Part shown: positions 7,711 through 15,240 of the stretch, in pieces
How the letters are laid out: every line of letters starts with the position of its first letter
How positions within the stretch are numbered: the first letter of the stretch is position 1
Source of the DNA: Paludibacteraceae bacterium
Lineage (GTDB): Bacteria > Bacteroidota > Bacteroidia > Bacteroidales > Paludibacteraceae
Reading direction: 5' to 3'
NCBI GenBank assembly: GCA_017938155.1
Contig: JAGBCD010000025.1
Location: 62,001-126,000 of the forward strand
Length of the DNA stretch: 64,000 nucleotides
Translations under genes and position numbers: made by a program
The notes under the pieces: generated by a model
What the model was told of the DNA's origin: nothing
The model's database searches: none
Seen by the model: the letters and a program-made list of their open reading frames with translations, nothing else

Positions 7711-8111
7711 GAGTATGGAGAAGCCAATTGATTTTTGGCTTCGAAAAGGGAAGGCAGTCGGGGAGACCAAGCCTACCGAGACAAAGAGAAGAGTCCCCAC
7801 TCAGAGGAATTGCATGAGCATAGAACAGATAACAAGGAGATCTGTGGAAGATATGTGGGCTTTCGGTGGCTTTATCGCAAAATCTTTTTCGCTAAAAATG
7901 CGTAAAATCGCAAAATGTCACTCTTTTTACCCTATTTATATCCTAATTTGTGGGCGAAATGTGGTTAGCTGTCAGTTCGCATACCAGTCGGTTAGCATTC
8001 AATTACCACTGCTATGTTCATGGGTGATAGTTCGGCGAAATTATATATTTTCTATTTTGCAGCAAAGGTGCAACAAATATCTCAATTATGCTAGTTTTTG
8101 CGTAAAAAAAA

Positions 8112-8167
8112 CTAACTTATAGGTTAGATTTTATATTTTTGGTACACAAATCCAACTTATAAGTTAG
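8112..8167 (+). promoter_or_regulatory. Orphan promoter flanked by two 16-bp near-palindromes
   Basis: CTAACTTATAGGTTAG (8112-8127) and CCAACTTATAAGTTAG (8152-8167) are each one change from the perfect palindrome CTAACTTATAAGTTAG. Between them lies a -7 element TATTTTTG (8134-8141). This is the layout of an autorepressed regulator or toxin-antitoxin promoter, but no gene of credible length follows on the plus strand before 8588. Confidence 0.55.
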
Positions 8168-8536
8168 TAGAAAGATTGTTTTCCGAAAGGATACCGAACC
8201 CTTGCCGAAGGGATACTTGAATACGAGCATTGATACGTGCACAGAAGAATAACAATATAAAAACTCACCCCGCTACTATCTATAAAGAACAATATAATAG
8301 GAATCCAAAAAGAACAGTTAATAAAAATGATAGATGCCTATCTCTCAAAACCACATACGAAAAGAAGAAAAAATAAAACTTAGTGGGCTGTCAAAATACC
8401 ACTTTTAGGTACTCAAAATGTTACATAAACCCGAACTTGTAGATTCATTTACTGATTCAAGTGCATTTGCAGAAATTGCTTATACTTTTTTCGTTAATTC
8501 TCAGTTAATATATACTAGAAGTGCACAAAACAAAAA

Positions 8537-8558
8537 CGTACCGTAAAGATACGGTACG
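8537..8558 (-). terminator. Intrinsic terminator of the lipocalin-like lipoprotein gene
   Basis: A perfect 9-bp stem (CGTACCGTA 8537-8545, TACGGTACG 8550-8558, 4-base loop). On the minus strand it is followed by TTTTTGTTTTG, 31 bases after the stop codon. Confidence 0.85.
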
Positions 8559-8588
8559 CATATTACATTTGGTCTAAAATGATATATA

Positions 8589-9038
8589 TTATTCTACACG
8601 CTTAAAAGTAAAAACAGATTTTTCCACTTCTTCACCTTCTTCATCAAGATATACCCATTCTACTTCAAGTTTTTTAGAAGTCAAAGATTTGATATTCAAC
8701 TCATCAATCACCTCATAGCCCTCAATCATTTGGAGTTTAGTATTGTTTTTAATAAGTTTGTATTGATATATTTCGTCCTCTCCTCCAGTAGTCCATGTCC
8801 ATCTTCCTTTATTATCAAATTCCCAATACGTATCAGAGATATTAGATTCTCCTAGATATTCTCCATATTCGTAAGAAGATACCATATCACCTTGCCATAC
8901 ACCTACAATAGAAGCCTTTGAAGTAGAAGGGGTTTCATCGGTGTTATCTGGAGTTGGTTGATTTTGTGGCTGACAAGCAACCAATACTGTCATTGCACTT
9001 ACGAGCAATAGACTTGCTAAAAATTTAATTGTTTTCAT
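8589..9038 (-). CDS. Lipocalin-like small lipoprotein
   Basis: A 149-residue protein with a lipoprotein signal (MKTIKFLASLLLVSAMTVLVAC, Cys22), a Pro/Thr/Asp linker, and a beta-rich domain starting IVGVWQGDM and continuing with YWEFDNKGRWTWTTGG. The GVW start and later alternating strands match lipocalin-like domains common in Bacteroidales lipoproteins; ligand and role are unknown. It has its own terminator at 8537. Its start is 73 bases downstream of the end of the candidate RNA gene at 9112-9461, so it may be expressed by readthrough of that RNA's terminator. Confidence 0.85.
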   Translation of the reverse strand: MKTIKFLASLLLVSAMTVLVACQPQNQPTPDNTDETPSTSKASIVGVWQGDMVSSYEYGEYLGESNISDTYWEFDNKGRWTWTTGGEDEIYQYKLIKNNTKLQMIEGYEVIDELNIKSLTSKKLEVEWVYLDEEGEEVEKSVFTFKRVE

Positions 9039-9111
9039 AATTTTCTTTTTTTAAAGTTTTACTTTAGTTTTAGAGTATAAAGACCAAATGTTTTCTGCTT
9101 ACAAAAAAACA

Positions 9112-9461
9112 CAAAAAAAGCGTGAAACTTGCTATTTGCCAGTTCCACGACCAGAGGCCTTCGCATTGCCCAGAATAATAGAACTGACAACGCGAAGCCC
9201 ACGCCGAATATAAATATACTCTCGTGCTATTTTCAAGTTAAGGTACGCGTGTGCGCATATTATATTAAATATGCAAAAGACGTACCAATACGCACAAGAG
9301 GGATAATCTACATCCCGTAGGACATCTATCGTTGCTAAGTCCTGATTATTCTTGAAAGTTGCGAAGTTTCTAGTCGTCAGAACAGAGCGCTAATAAACGC
9401 CTTTTAAATATGTCTGCTACCCTCCGCCAATGATGTACAGACATCCCTCAGCGCAGGTTTA
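9112..9461 (-). ncRNA. Candidate structured noncoding RNA, about 350 nt
   Basis: The minus strand has a -7 element TACATTTG (9474-9467), then ~350 bases without a meaningful reading frame, then an intrinsic terminator (CGTGGAACT pairing with AAGTTTCACG, arms near 9149-9121) and a T-run near 9119-9113. Inside are several strong pairings: GCGCTGAGGG (near 9453) with CCCTCTTGTGC (near 9290); ATGTCTG with CAGACAT; GGGCTTCGCGTTG with CAATGCGAAGGCC; and GGTACG with CGTACC. I checked it for the conserved cores of RNase P RNA, tmRNA and SRP RNA and see none. A 6S-like RNA, or a long leader of the lipoprotein gene downstream, remains possible. Confidence 0.5.
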
Positions 9462-9466
9462 CGATG

Positions 9467-9474
9467 CAAATGTA
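9467..9474 (-). promoter_or_regulatory. -7 promoter element of the candidate RNA
   Basis: TACATTTG on the minus strand, followed by CATCG, predicts transcription starting near 9461. Confidence 0.65.
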
Positions 9475-9699
9475 CAACATTTTTTAGAAGTAAGCAAATT
9501 ATTCTAAAGCAAAATAATAATCTATAAACAAATAAGCCCAATTATATGGATAAGAAATAGAATTGAACAAAGAATAAAAGCCAAAACTAACTATCATTAT
9601 ACAAAACGACGAATGTGGAAAAATGCCACAACAATGCCACATTTAAGTTGGTACCTTTGTACAATAATTGAGACTTTAGAGGGCATAAAATAACATAGG

Positions 9700-9812
9700 C
9701 ATCCTACGGTCACCCTACGGAATCGTCCACGATGCGAACGAGATGCGTATGACATGGTCTGCAAATGGTCTCGAAAATGCCTTGGGATTGCCTCGAAAAC
9801 GACACAGAAATG
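9700..9812. repeat. Degenerate 11-bp phased repeats
   Basis: Successive 11-mers such as CATCCTACGGT, CACCCTACGGA, TGGTCTGCAAA, TGGTCTCGAAA and TTGCCTCGAAA keep one phase for about ten units. A clearer 11-bp array lies at 49550-49637 and is followed by a similar TCTGCAAAT motif. Confidence 0.5.
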
Positions 9813-10078
9813 ATGGTGCATCATGCATTACACATAAACAAGATGGTTGAAAGGGATGAGGACAAACCAAAGTGGTAATCAATCATAAAAATGGAAACAA
9901 ATCATCACAAGAAAAGGAACGGAAACTCATACCAAAGACTAAGCAACGTTTATAACCCAGATTGAATTGATATCGTCTAAACCTACTCCATGTTATGCAA
10001 AAGAAAGATTGAGAAAAGCGGACATATTCCTATTGACGAATTACATGCTTTTTATTTGTATATATCATTTAAAATACG

Positions 10079-10086
10079 TATCTTTG
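10079..10086 (+). promoter_or_regulatory. -7 promoter element of the phosphohexomutase
   Basis: TATCTTTG followed by CGCAG lies 42 bases before the ATG at 10128. Confidence 0.8.
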
Positions 10087-10127
10087 CGCAGAAATGTTTT
10101 CGTACAAATGCTAATACTATATAGATT

Positions 10128-11903
10128 ATGAAAAACGAAGAATTAGAGAAAATCATGAGCGTAGCACAATCATGGATAGATGGTGACTACGATGAGCAAA
10201 CCAAACAACAAGTGAAAGCCATGATGGAAGCAGAGGATAAAACTCCTTTGATTGACAGTTTTTATCGCACACTTGAGTTTGGTACAGGTGGTCTCCGCGG
10301 CATTATGGGGCCAGGAACCAACCGTATGAATCAATATATAGTAGCGCAAGCTACACAAGGCTATGCCAACTACCTTCTCAAAGTGCAAAAAGAAGGCGGT
10401 TTTACTACATTAGTGGGCGACCAAGTGAGCGTGGTGGTAGGGCATGACTGCCGTAATAACGGCCGTATGTTTGCCGAGACTGTAGCAGACGTTTTTGCAT
10501 CCAATGGTATCAAGGTTTACCTCTTTGAGAGCCTTAGACCAACTCCTGAAGTTAGTTTTGCTATTCGTCACCTCCACAGCCAAGGCGGTGTGAACGTGAC
10601 TGCCAGCCACAACCCAAAAGAGTATAATGGTTACAAAGCCTATTGGGAAGATGGTAGTCAAGTGCTTCAACCACACGACCAAGGTATCATCGATGAAGTA
10701 AACAAAGTGACCATGGAAGATGTGAAGCGAGGCGCAAACAAACACCTAATTGAGATAATCGGTGGCGAGATGGACTACGACTATATGCAAGCCGTAAAAA
10801 CCGTTATGATTGACCAAGAGACTATCTTGCGTCAAAAAGATCTCAATATTGTATATACCCCATTGCATGGTGCAGGCAGACAAATCATCCCAATGTGCTT
10901 GCGCTCATGGGGATTTGAGAACATACACGTCGTACCCGAACAAATGGTTATAGATGGTAATTTCTCTACCGTTCAAAGTCCTAACCCTGAAAATGCAGAG
11001 GCAATGAGCATGGGTATGAAATTAGGAACAGAGTTGAATGCTGACCTCGTAATCGCCAGCGACCCAGATGCCGACCGCATCGCTATCGTTTGCCGCAACG
11101 ACAAAGGTGAGTGGACCATCATCAACGGTAACCAAACCTGTATGATGTACTGCTACTACATCATCAACAATATGAAGAAACTGGGCAAGCTCAAACCAGA
11201 ACATTACCTTGTAAAGACCATCGTAACGAGCGAACTTATTCGTAAGATGGCAGACAAACAAGGTGTGACCTTGACCGACGAATATACAGGCTTCAAGTGG
11301 ATTGCCAACCGTATCCGCGAGTGGGAAGGCACACGCAAATATATCGGCGGTGGCGAAGAGAGTTTCGGTTTCTTGCCATATGACGCTGTACGCGATAAAT
11401 GTTCCCCTTCAGCTATCTGCCTCATCTGCGAGATAGCAGCCTATGCAAAGGATAATGGCATGACCCTCTATGACTATCTCCTCAACATGTACATGGAGTA
11501 TGGTTTCCAACGAGAGACTACTATCAATGTGGTTCGCCCTGGTAAGTCGGGTGCCGAGGAGATTCAAGCTATGATGGTGAACTACCGCCAAAACCCACCT
11601 ATGGAGATTGCAGGCGAGAAAGTGATTAAGTCCAAAGACTTTAAGACCCTCGTTCAACGCGAACTCGTGAATGGCGAGTGGGTAGAGACACCTATCGTGA
11701 TGGCACTCAACGCAACCAGCAATGTATTGCAATACTTTACCGAAGGTGGCATGAAAATCTCTGTTCGCCCAAGTGGTACGGAGCCAAAGATTAAGTTCTA
11801 CTTCGAGATCCCTGCTACCATGGCAAGTGTGGCTGACTATGACAAAGCAACTGCTGAAGCAGAAGCTAAAGTGCCTGCCATCAAAGCAAGTTTGGGAATA
11901 TAA
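10128..11903 (+). CDS. Phosphoglucomutase/phosphomannomutase (alpha-D-phosphohexomutase)
   Basis: A 591-residue cytoplasmic enzyme. The phosphoserine loop TASHNP puts the catalytic serine at residue 160, the metal loop DPDADRIA lies near residue 310, the sugar loop GGGEESFGF follows, and the C-terminal phosphate-binding loop is SVRPSGTEPKIKFY. The length and the N-terminal extension fit the PgcA-like branch used by Bacteroidetes. It interconverts hexose 1- and 6-phosphates and feeds glycogen, nucleotide sugars and cell-surface glycans. It has its own promoter at 10079; the nuclease gene begins 22 bases downstream and may be cotranscribed. Confidence 0.95.
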   Translation: MKNEELEKIMSVAQSWIDGDYDEQTKQQVKAMMEAEDKTPLIDSFYRTLEFGTGGLRGIMGPGTNRMNQYIVAQATQGYANYLLKVQKEGGFTTLVGDQVSVVVGHDCRNNGRMFAETVADVFASNGIKVYLFESLRPTPEVSFAIRHLHSQGGVNVTASHNPKEYNGYKAYWEDGSQVLQPHDQGIIDEVNKVTMEDVKRGANKHLIEIIGGEMDYDYMQAVKTVMIDQETILRQKDLNIVYTPLHGAGRQIIPMCLRSWGFENIHVVPEQMVIDGNFSTVQSPNPENAEAMSMGMKLGTELNADLVIASDPDADRIAIVCRNDKGEWTIINGNQTCMMYCYYIINNMKKLGKLKPEHYLVKTIVTSELIRKMADKQGVTLTDEYTGFKWIANRIREWEGTRKYIGGGEESFGFLPYDAVRDKCSPSAICLICEIAAYAKDNGMTLYDYLLNMYMEYGFQRETTINVVRPGKSGAEEIQAMMVNYRQNPPMEIAGEKVIKSKDFKTLVQRELVNGEWVETPIVMALNATSNVLQYFTEGGMKISVRPSGTEPKIKFYFEIPATMASVADYDKATAEAEAKVPAIKASLGI

Positions 11904-11925
11904 TTAGATAACTTGCTTTCGGCTT

Positions 11926-12954
11926 ATGGAGAGTGTTCCAAAATACGACACAACAAATATGTTGGCAGAGCGCATTGAAAAACTAATTGATGACGCTCGT
12001 AAGCGAACCATAGCTGCGGTAAATACTACTATGGTTTATACCTATTATGAGATTGGTCGTATGATTGTGGAAGACGAGCAGCGAGGAGAGCAGCGTGCTG
12101 AATATGGAACAGCATTGCTCAAACATCTGTCTGAACAATTATCCGATAAATTCGGGAAAGGATTTTCAATGCAGAATTTGGCGAATATGCGCCAATTTTA
12201 CATTACTTATTCCGCGGATAAGATTTTCCAGACAGTGTCTAGAGAATCTCAAAACGTATTCACGCTTAGTTGGTCGCATTATCTTAAATTGATGCGAATT
12301 ACTAACCCCGATGAACGTCATTTCTACGAAATAGAGGCTCGAGAAAACAATTGGAGTTTGCGAGAGTTACAGCGACAATTTGATAGTTCATTGTACGAAC
12401 GTTTAGCTTTAAGCCGAGACAAAGCAGGTGTGCAGGCTCTTGCTTACGAAGGACAGGTGATAGATTCTCCAAAAGATATTGTCAAAGATCCATATGTGTT
12501 GGAGTTTATCGGATTGCCAGAACTGCCTCAATACAACGAAAGTGAATTAGAGCAACGATTGATTGATAATCTACAAACCTTTTTGTTGGAATTAGGAAAA
12601 GGATTTACATTTGTAGGGCGACAAGTTCGCTTTACATTTGACGAACAACATTTTCGTGTAGATTTGGTGTTTTATAATCGTTTGCTGCGAGCTTTTGTGT
12701 TGATAGACTTAAAACGTGGAACACTCAAACACCAAGATTTAGGGCAAATGTTGATGTACGTGAACTATTATGATCGCTTTGTCAAAGAGGCGGATGAAAA
12801 TCCTACGATTGGTATTCTGCTTTGTACGGATAAAAGCGATGCGATGGTTGAAATCACTTTGCCTGAAAATAACAATCAAATTTTTGCAAGTAAATATCAA
12901 ACGATATTGCCAAGTAAAGAGGAGTTGAAAAAATTGATAGAAAAAAATATGTGA
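11926..12954 (+). CDS. YhcG/DUF1016 family PD-(D/E)XK nuclease
   Basis: A 342-residue protein. The N-terminal half is the DUF1016 N-terminal domain (TYYEIGRMIVEDEQ and SMQNLANMRQFY are typical), and the C-terminal half is a PD-(D/E)XK fold with FRVDLVFYNRLLRAFVLIDL followed by KRG, giving the D...D-x-K catalytic core. These proteins are widespread, often mobile, and presumed to be DNA nucleases or restriction/defence accessories; the exact activity is not established. It begins 22 bases after the phosphomutase and is followed by the structured leader at 13045. Confidence 0.92.
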   Translation: MESVPKYDTTNMLAERIEKLIDDARKRTIAAVNTTMVYTYYEIGRMIVEDEQRGEQRAEYGTALLKHLSEQLSDKFGKGFSMQNLANMRQFYITYSADKIFQTVSRESQNVFTLSWSHYLKLMRITNPDERHFYEIEARENNWSLRELQRQFDSSLYERLALSRDKAGVQALAYEGQVIDSPKDIVKDPYVLEFIGLPELPQYNESELEQRLIDNLQTFLLELGKGFTFVGRQVRFTFDEQHFRVDLVFYNRLLRAFVLIDLKRGTLKHQDLGQMLMYVNYYDRFVKEADENPTIGILLCTDKSDAMVEITLPENNNQIFASKYQTILPSKEELKKLIEKNM

Positions 12955-13044
12955 TATTAAAATAATTTGCCTATGAAACATTAATGTGTAGTTAATACGC
13001 ACATCGTGAAATATTGGAAAAGCGTTTTAGTTTAGCATTATTCT

Positions 13045-13263
13045 CATCTCTAACAAAAGTTTGGCGACTGGAAGAAAGAGAACGATAAGAATAATACCTA
13101 AAATGTCTGCGTATTGCGTGGACTTTTTGGTATTTTCGTGTTCTCAGGTTACGCCAAACACCTTGTTAGAGCGAGATACTAAAAAAGTACCGCGCTTTTT
13201 TATGTGCGTATATCTCAAAACAAAAGGTACAACGGAGTAACCGAAAAGCCGAAAGTGAGTAGG
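13045..13263 (+). promoter_or_regulatory. Structured leader RNA A: long hairpin, terminator, shared box
   Basis: An irregular hairpin spans 13045-13177: CTCTAACAA pairs with TTGTTAGAG, TTTGGCG with CGCCAAA, AGAAC-like with GTTCT, AATACC with GGTATT, and ATCTC with GAGAT. A weak intrinsic terminator follows (AGCG/CGCT and TACT/AGTA arms, T6 at 13196-13201). Next come GTGCGTAT (13204) and the box ACGGAGTAACCGAAAAGCCG plus AAAGTGAGTAGG (13232-13263), 29 bases before the ATG of the secreted protein at 13292. The order hairpin, T-run, GTGCGTAT, box, exported protein is repeated at 49281-49059 on the minus strand. No canonical promoter is obvious upstream. Confidence 0.6.
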
Positions 13264-13291
13264 GGATAAATATAAAAAAAAATAGAAAAAT

Positions 13292-13618
13292 ATGAAAAAA
13301 GTTTTAGTTGCGTTGAGCGCATTTATGATTATGGCATTAGGATTTCAGCCTTCTGTTTCTGCTCAAACAGTCTTAGGTGTAGTGATAAAATCTAACCGAG
13401 TAAATGGTTCTCTTAGCATGAATGGAAACGGCACACAAGTTTTTGCAGAATTTAGCAATTTTACAAGTGAAACAGTAACTGTTAGTTGGACAATAACAGT
13501 TAATGGTAAGAAATTGGCTAGTGGAACTTGTACTGTAGAACCACAGGACAAATGTACTACACCTCGTTATGCAAAAACAGAGAATTTTTCTTGTTATGAT
13601 CTTGATTGGAGTTATTAA
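13292..13618 (+). CDS. Small secreted protein, unknown function
   Basis: A 108-residue protein with a Sec signal peptide (MKKVLVALSAFMIMALGFQP, cleavage probably after SVSAQ near residue 25). The mature ~83 residues are beta-rich with many Thr/Ser and three cysteines, and resemble a single beta-sandwich (FAEFSNFTSETVTVSWTITV). No family recognised. It lies directly downstream of leader RNA A and 69 bases before another small exported protein. Both mature proteins look like short beta domains with paired cysteines. Confidence 0.75.
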   Translation: MKKVLVALSAFMIMALGFQPSVSAQTVLGVVIKSNRVNGSLSMNGNGTQVFAEFSNFTSETVTVSWTITVNGKKLASGTCTVEPQDKCTTPRYAKTENFSCYDLDWSY

Positions 13619-13687
13619 AAATAAAGAATTGAATAAGTAAATTAATAAAACCCGATGCTCAATGGGATATAAGTGAGCGACAAAATA

Positions 13688-14041
13688 ATGAAAAAAATTC
13701 TTGTGATTTTAGTTTCTATCTTTATGGTTTCTTCATTAGCTTATGCTGATGGTCAAACTTGTCGTGTTGATAATACTGGAGATGTAAAGTTGGAGTATAG
13801 TAGTAATCAATCAGATTCTGAGGGGTGTGTTCCTGTTCAGCTTACCAACGAAAGTACCTCATCTGTTCAAGTATTGGTGAAGGTGTATGATGCTGATACC
13901 AATAAATTCGTTACGTCTAAATCTATACATGTTGATGGAACTTATACAGTAGGATCCATGACGAATCTGGGAGCAGCTGTTGAGTATATATGCGGCTTAA
14001 AAAAGGATCACGCTTATTATTTTAAGATATCTCTTTGCTAA
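13688..14041 (+). CDS. Small secreted cysteine-containing protein, unknown function
   Basis: A 117-residue protein with a Sec signal peptide (MKKILVILVSIFMVSSLAYA) and a mature domain with four cysteines, beta-rich (VPVQLTNESTSSVQVLVKVY). I take the ATG at 13688 because the signal peptide begins there; an in-frame start at 13673 adds five residues. It resembles its upstream neighbour in size and layout, and both probably share the structured leader at 13045. A strong terminator follows at 14161. Function unknown. Confidence 0.72.
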   Translation: MKKILVILVSIFMVSSLAYADGQTCRVDNTGDVKLEYSSNQSDSEGCVPVQLTNESTSSVQVLVKVYDADTNKFVTSKSIHVDGTYTVGSMTNLGAAVEYICGLKKDHAYYFKISLC

Positions 14042-14160
14042 ATTATCAACAGCGGAAAATTGAATTTATAGCTCTTGTTATTTGTATTGAACAAGACAAT
14101 AAAATGTGAGGTGCCCTAAGAAGTTAGACGGATTATCAAATCTATTTGACTTAATTCTAT

Positions 14161-14195
14161 AAAAAAATCGTTCTCCTTTCTGGAACGATTTTTTT
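14161..14195 (+). terminator. Intrinsic terminator after the secreted protein pair
   Basis: AAAAAAATCGTTC (14161-14173) pairs with GAACGATTTTTTT (14183-14195), giving a stem ending in T7; the A-rich left arm makes it bidirectional. Confidence 0.88.
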
Positions 14196-14249
14196 GTTTA
14201 TGTGTGAAATCTCAGTCTCGAACTTATATGTAAATAGCAAGGGTATAGG

Positions 14250-14338
14250 GGCGCGTTCGGTAACGAGGTTGCATGGACCGATGACGTCGCGTTCGGTAAC
14301 GTCGCGTTCGACAATAAGGTCGTAAAGACCGATGACGG
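14250..14338. repeat. GC-richer degenerate direct repeats
   Basis: Units beginning GCGCGTTCGGTAAC / GTCGCGTTCGGTAAC / GTCGCGTTCGACAA recur, two of them continuing AAGGTCG...GACCGATGAC. They read open on the minus strand, but only because they repeat; no start or signal supports a gene. Confidence 0.6.
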
Positions 14339-14426
14339 CGTCATCGTTGAGACGACTTATGTCTCCGCTCTCCCAAAAGCAAACAGACATAGTCTTGGTT
14401 TACTTTTGGGTACCCGATGGGGGGGG

Positions 14427-15040
14427 AGGAGTTGAAGAACTGATCTATGAGACAATGAAAAAGTGCCCGAATAACATTCGGGATAATAAACATAGAAAAG
14501 AGATTGACTCGCGGGGAAATCCGCGAGCACTAAACTGCCAATAGGGAGCAAGAAGGGACGATATTAACAGAATTAACAGACCCCTACCCCCTACGGACAA
14601 TGGTTCTATGTTTGCGCTATTTCCTTAGAGTGGGAACTCTTCGGGCGCTGCACTCGGAGTGCATTCCGTTGCACTCCTTCACCCCTAACTTAGAGGAGCA
14701 ATTGAAAAACTGACCTATGAGACAATGAAAAAGAGAGCGAATAACATTCGCTGTAATGAACATAGAAAAGAGATTGACTCTCGAAGTAGGAACCACGAGC
14801 ACTAAACTGCTAATAGGGAGCAAGAAGAATAGAATACGATTCTGGGATAATGAGCATAGAAGAGATAAACCGAGCCCGAATAACATTCGGGATAATAAAC
14901 ATAGAAAAGAGGAACCGAGTTGAATAACATCTGGGATAATGAGCATAGAATAGAAAAACCGAAGCGAATGACATTGAGATAATGAACATAGAAAAGAGGA
15001 AGCGAGTGGAATAATAGGCATTCCACTAACTTAGGGAGGA
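14427..15040. repeat. Array of degenerate hairpin-bearing repeats
   Basis: A ~130-bp unit occurs at 14427-14556 and again at 14693-14826 (share CTATGAGACAATGAAAAAG and GAGCACTAAACTG). Its core, CGAATAACATTCGGGATAAT followed by AAACATAGAAAAGAG, recurs in shorter form near 14845, 14878, 14922 and 14962, six copies in all. Each long unit contains a small hairpin (CCCGAATAACATTCGGG in one, AGCGAATAACATTCGCT in the other) with compensatory changes at two stem pairs. A second hairpin, CTCGCGG...CCGCGAG, follows in copy 1. No protein is supported in either direction. Confidence 0.7.
14656..14677. repeat. Hairpin repeat GGAGTGCA-ACGGAA-TGCACTCC (inverted copy)
   Basis: Second copy of the hairpin at 7689-7710, in the opposite orientation, with a compensatory change in the stem and the same loop. 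The flank CTAACTTAGAGGAG recurs beside another small hairpin at about 15006-15040. Confidence 0.7.
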
Positions 15041-15162
15041 GAAAAGAAGGCGACTATGCTTTTACTGGAAGACAAAATATGTAAATATAACCCTATGAAA
15101 GGCTAAAATAGCAGTAATGAGAGATATTTTTTATTTTTCTTGCATAAATGGTATATTTTTTG

Positions 15163-15170
15163 TATCTTTG
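15163..15170 (+). promoter_or_regulatory. -7 promoter element of the dnaN operon
   Basis: TATCTTTG followed by CCGTCG, with CTTGCAT about 22 bases upstream as a possible -33 box; the leader to dnaN is about 65 bases. Confidence 0.82.
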
Positions 15171-15240
15171 CCGTCGAAATACAAGCACATATTAAATGCT
15201 TATAAAACAAATCGTTAACCAATATAACACACTATAGAGT

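Larger units (their letters stand above)
7540..8588. other. Gene-poor accessory stretch
   Basis: About 1 kb with no convincing gene. It holds a hairpin repeat (7689-7710), a cluster of TCGCAAAAT-like units near 7875-7917, an orphan promoter flanked by palindromes (8112-8167) and, at its end, the terminator of the following lipoprotein gene. A 135-codon plus-strand frame starting at 7715 crosses the repeats and looks noncoding. Confidence 0.6.
9462..10127. other. Noncoding stretch with promoter, inverted repeat and 11-bp phased repeats
   Basis: No convincing gene. From 9612 to 9643 there is an inverted repeat AATGTGG...CCACATT with an extra TGCCACA unit between the arms, then a plus-strand -7 element TACCTTTG (9652-9659), then degenerate 11-bp repeats from 9700 to about 9812. 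Beyond that only very short frames occur until the promoter of the phosphohexomutase at 10079. Confidence 0.6.

Noticed and set aside
7715-8122. 135-codon plus-strand open frame
   Set aside because: Low-complexity composition, crosses repeats, no promoter or known motif.
8388-8420. Insertion sequence end (GGGCTGTCAAAATACC)
   Set aside because: It resembles some IS termini, but no matching inverted end or transposase remains.
9112-9461. RNase P RNA or tmRNA
   Set aside because: Neither the P RNA core (GAGGAAAGTCCGGGC) nor a tmRNA tRNA-like end and tag reading frame can be found.
13045-13177. Integron attC site
   Set aside because: The ends (CTCTAAC...GTTAGAG) recall attC and its long imperfect hairpin, but the R-site consensus is not met, no integrase or second site is present, and the terminator plus shared box fit a leader RNA better.
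14617-15021. 134-codon minus-strand open frame in the hairpin array
   Set aside because: Its repeated LFYVYYPE/LCSLSQ-like residues simply translate the DNA repeats; no start signal.
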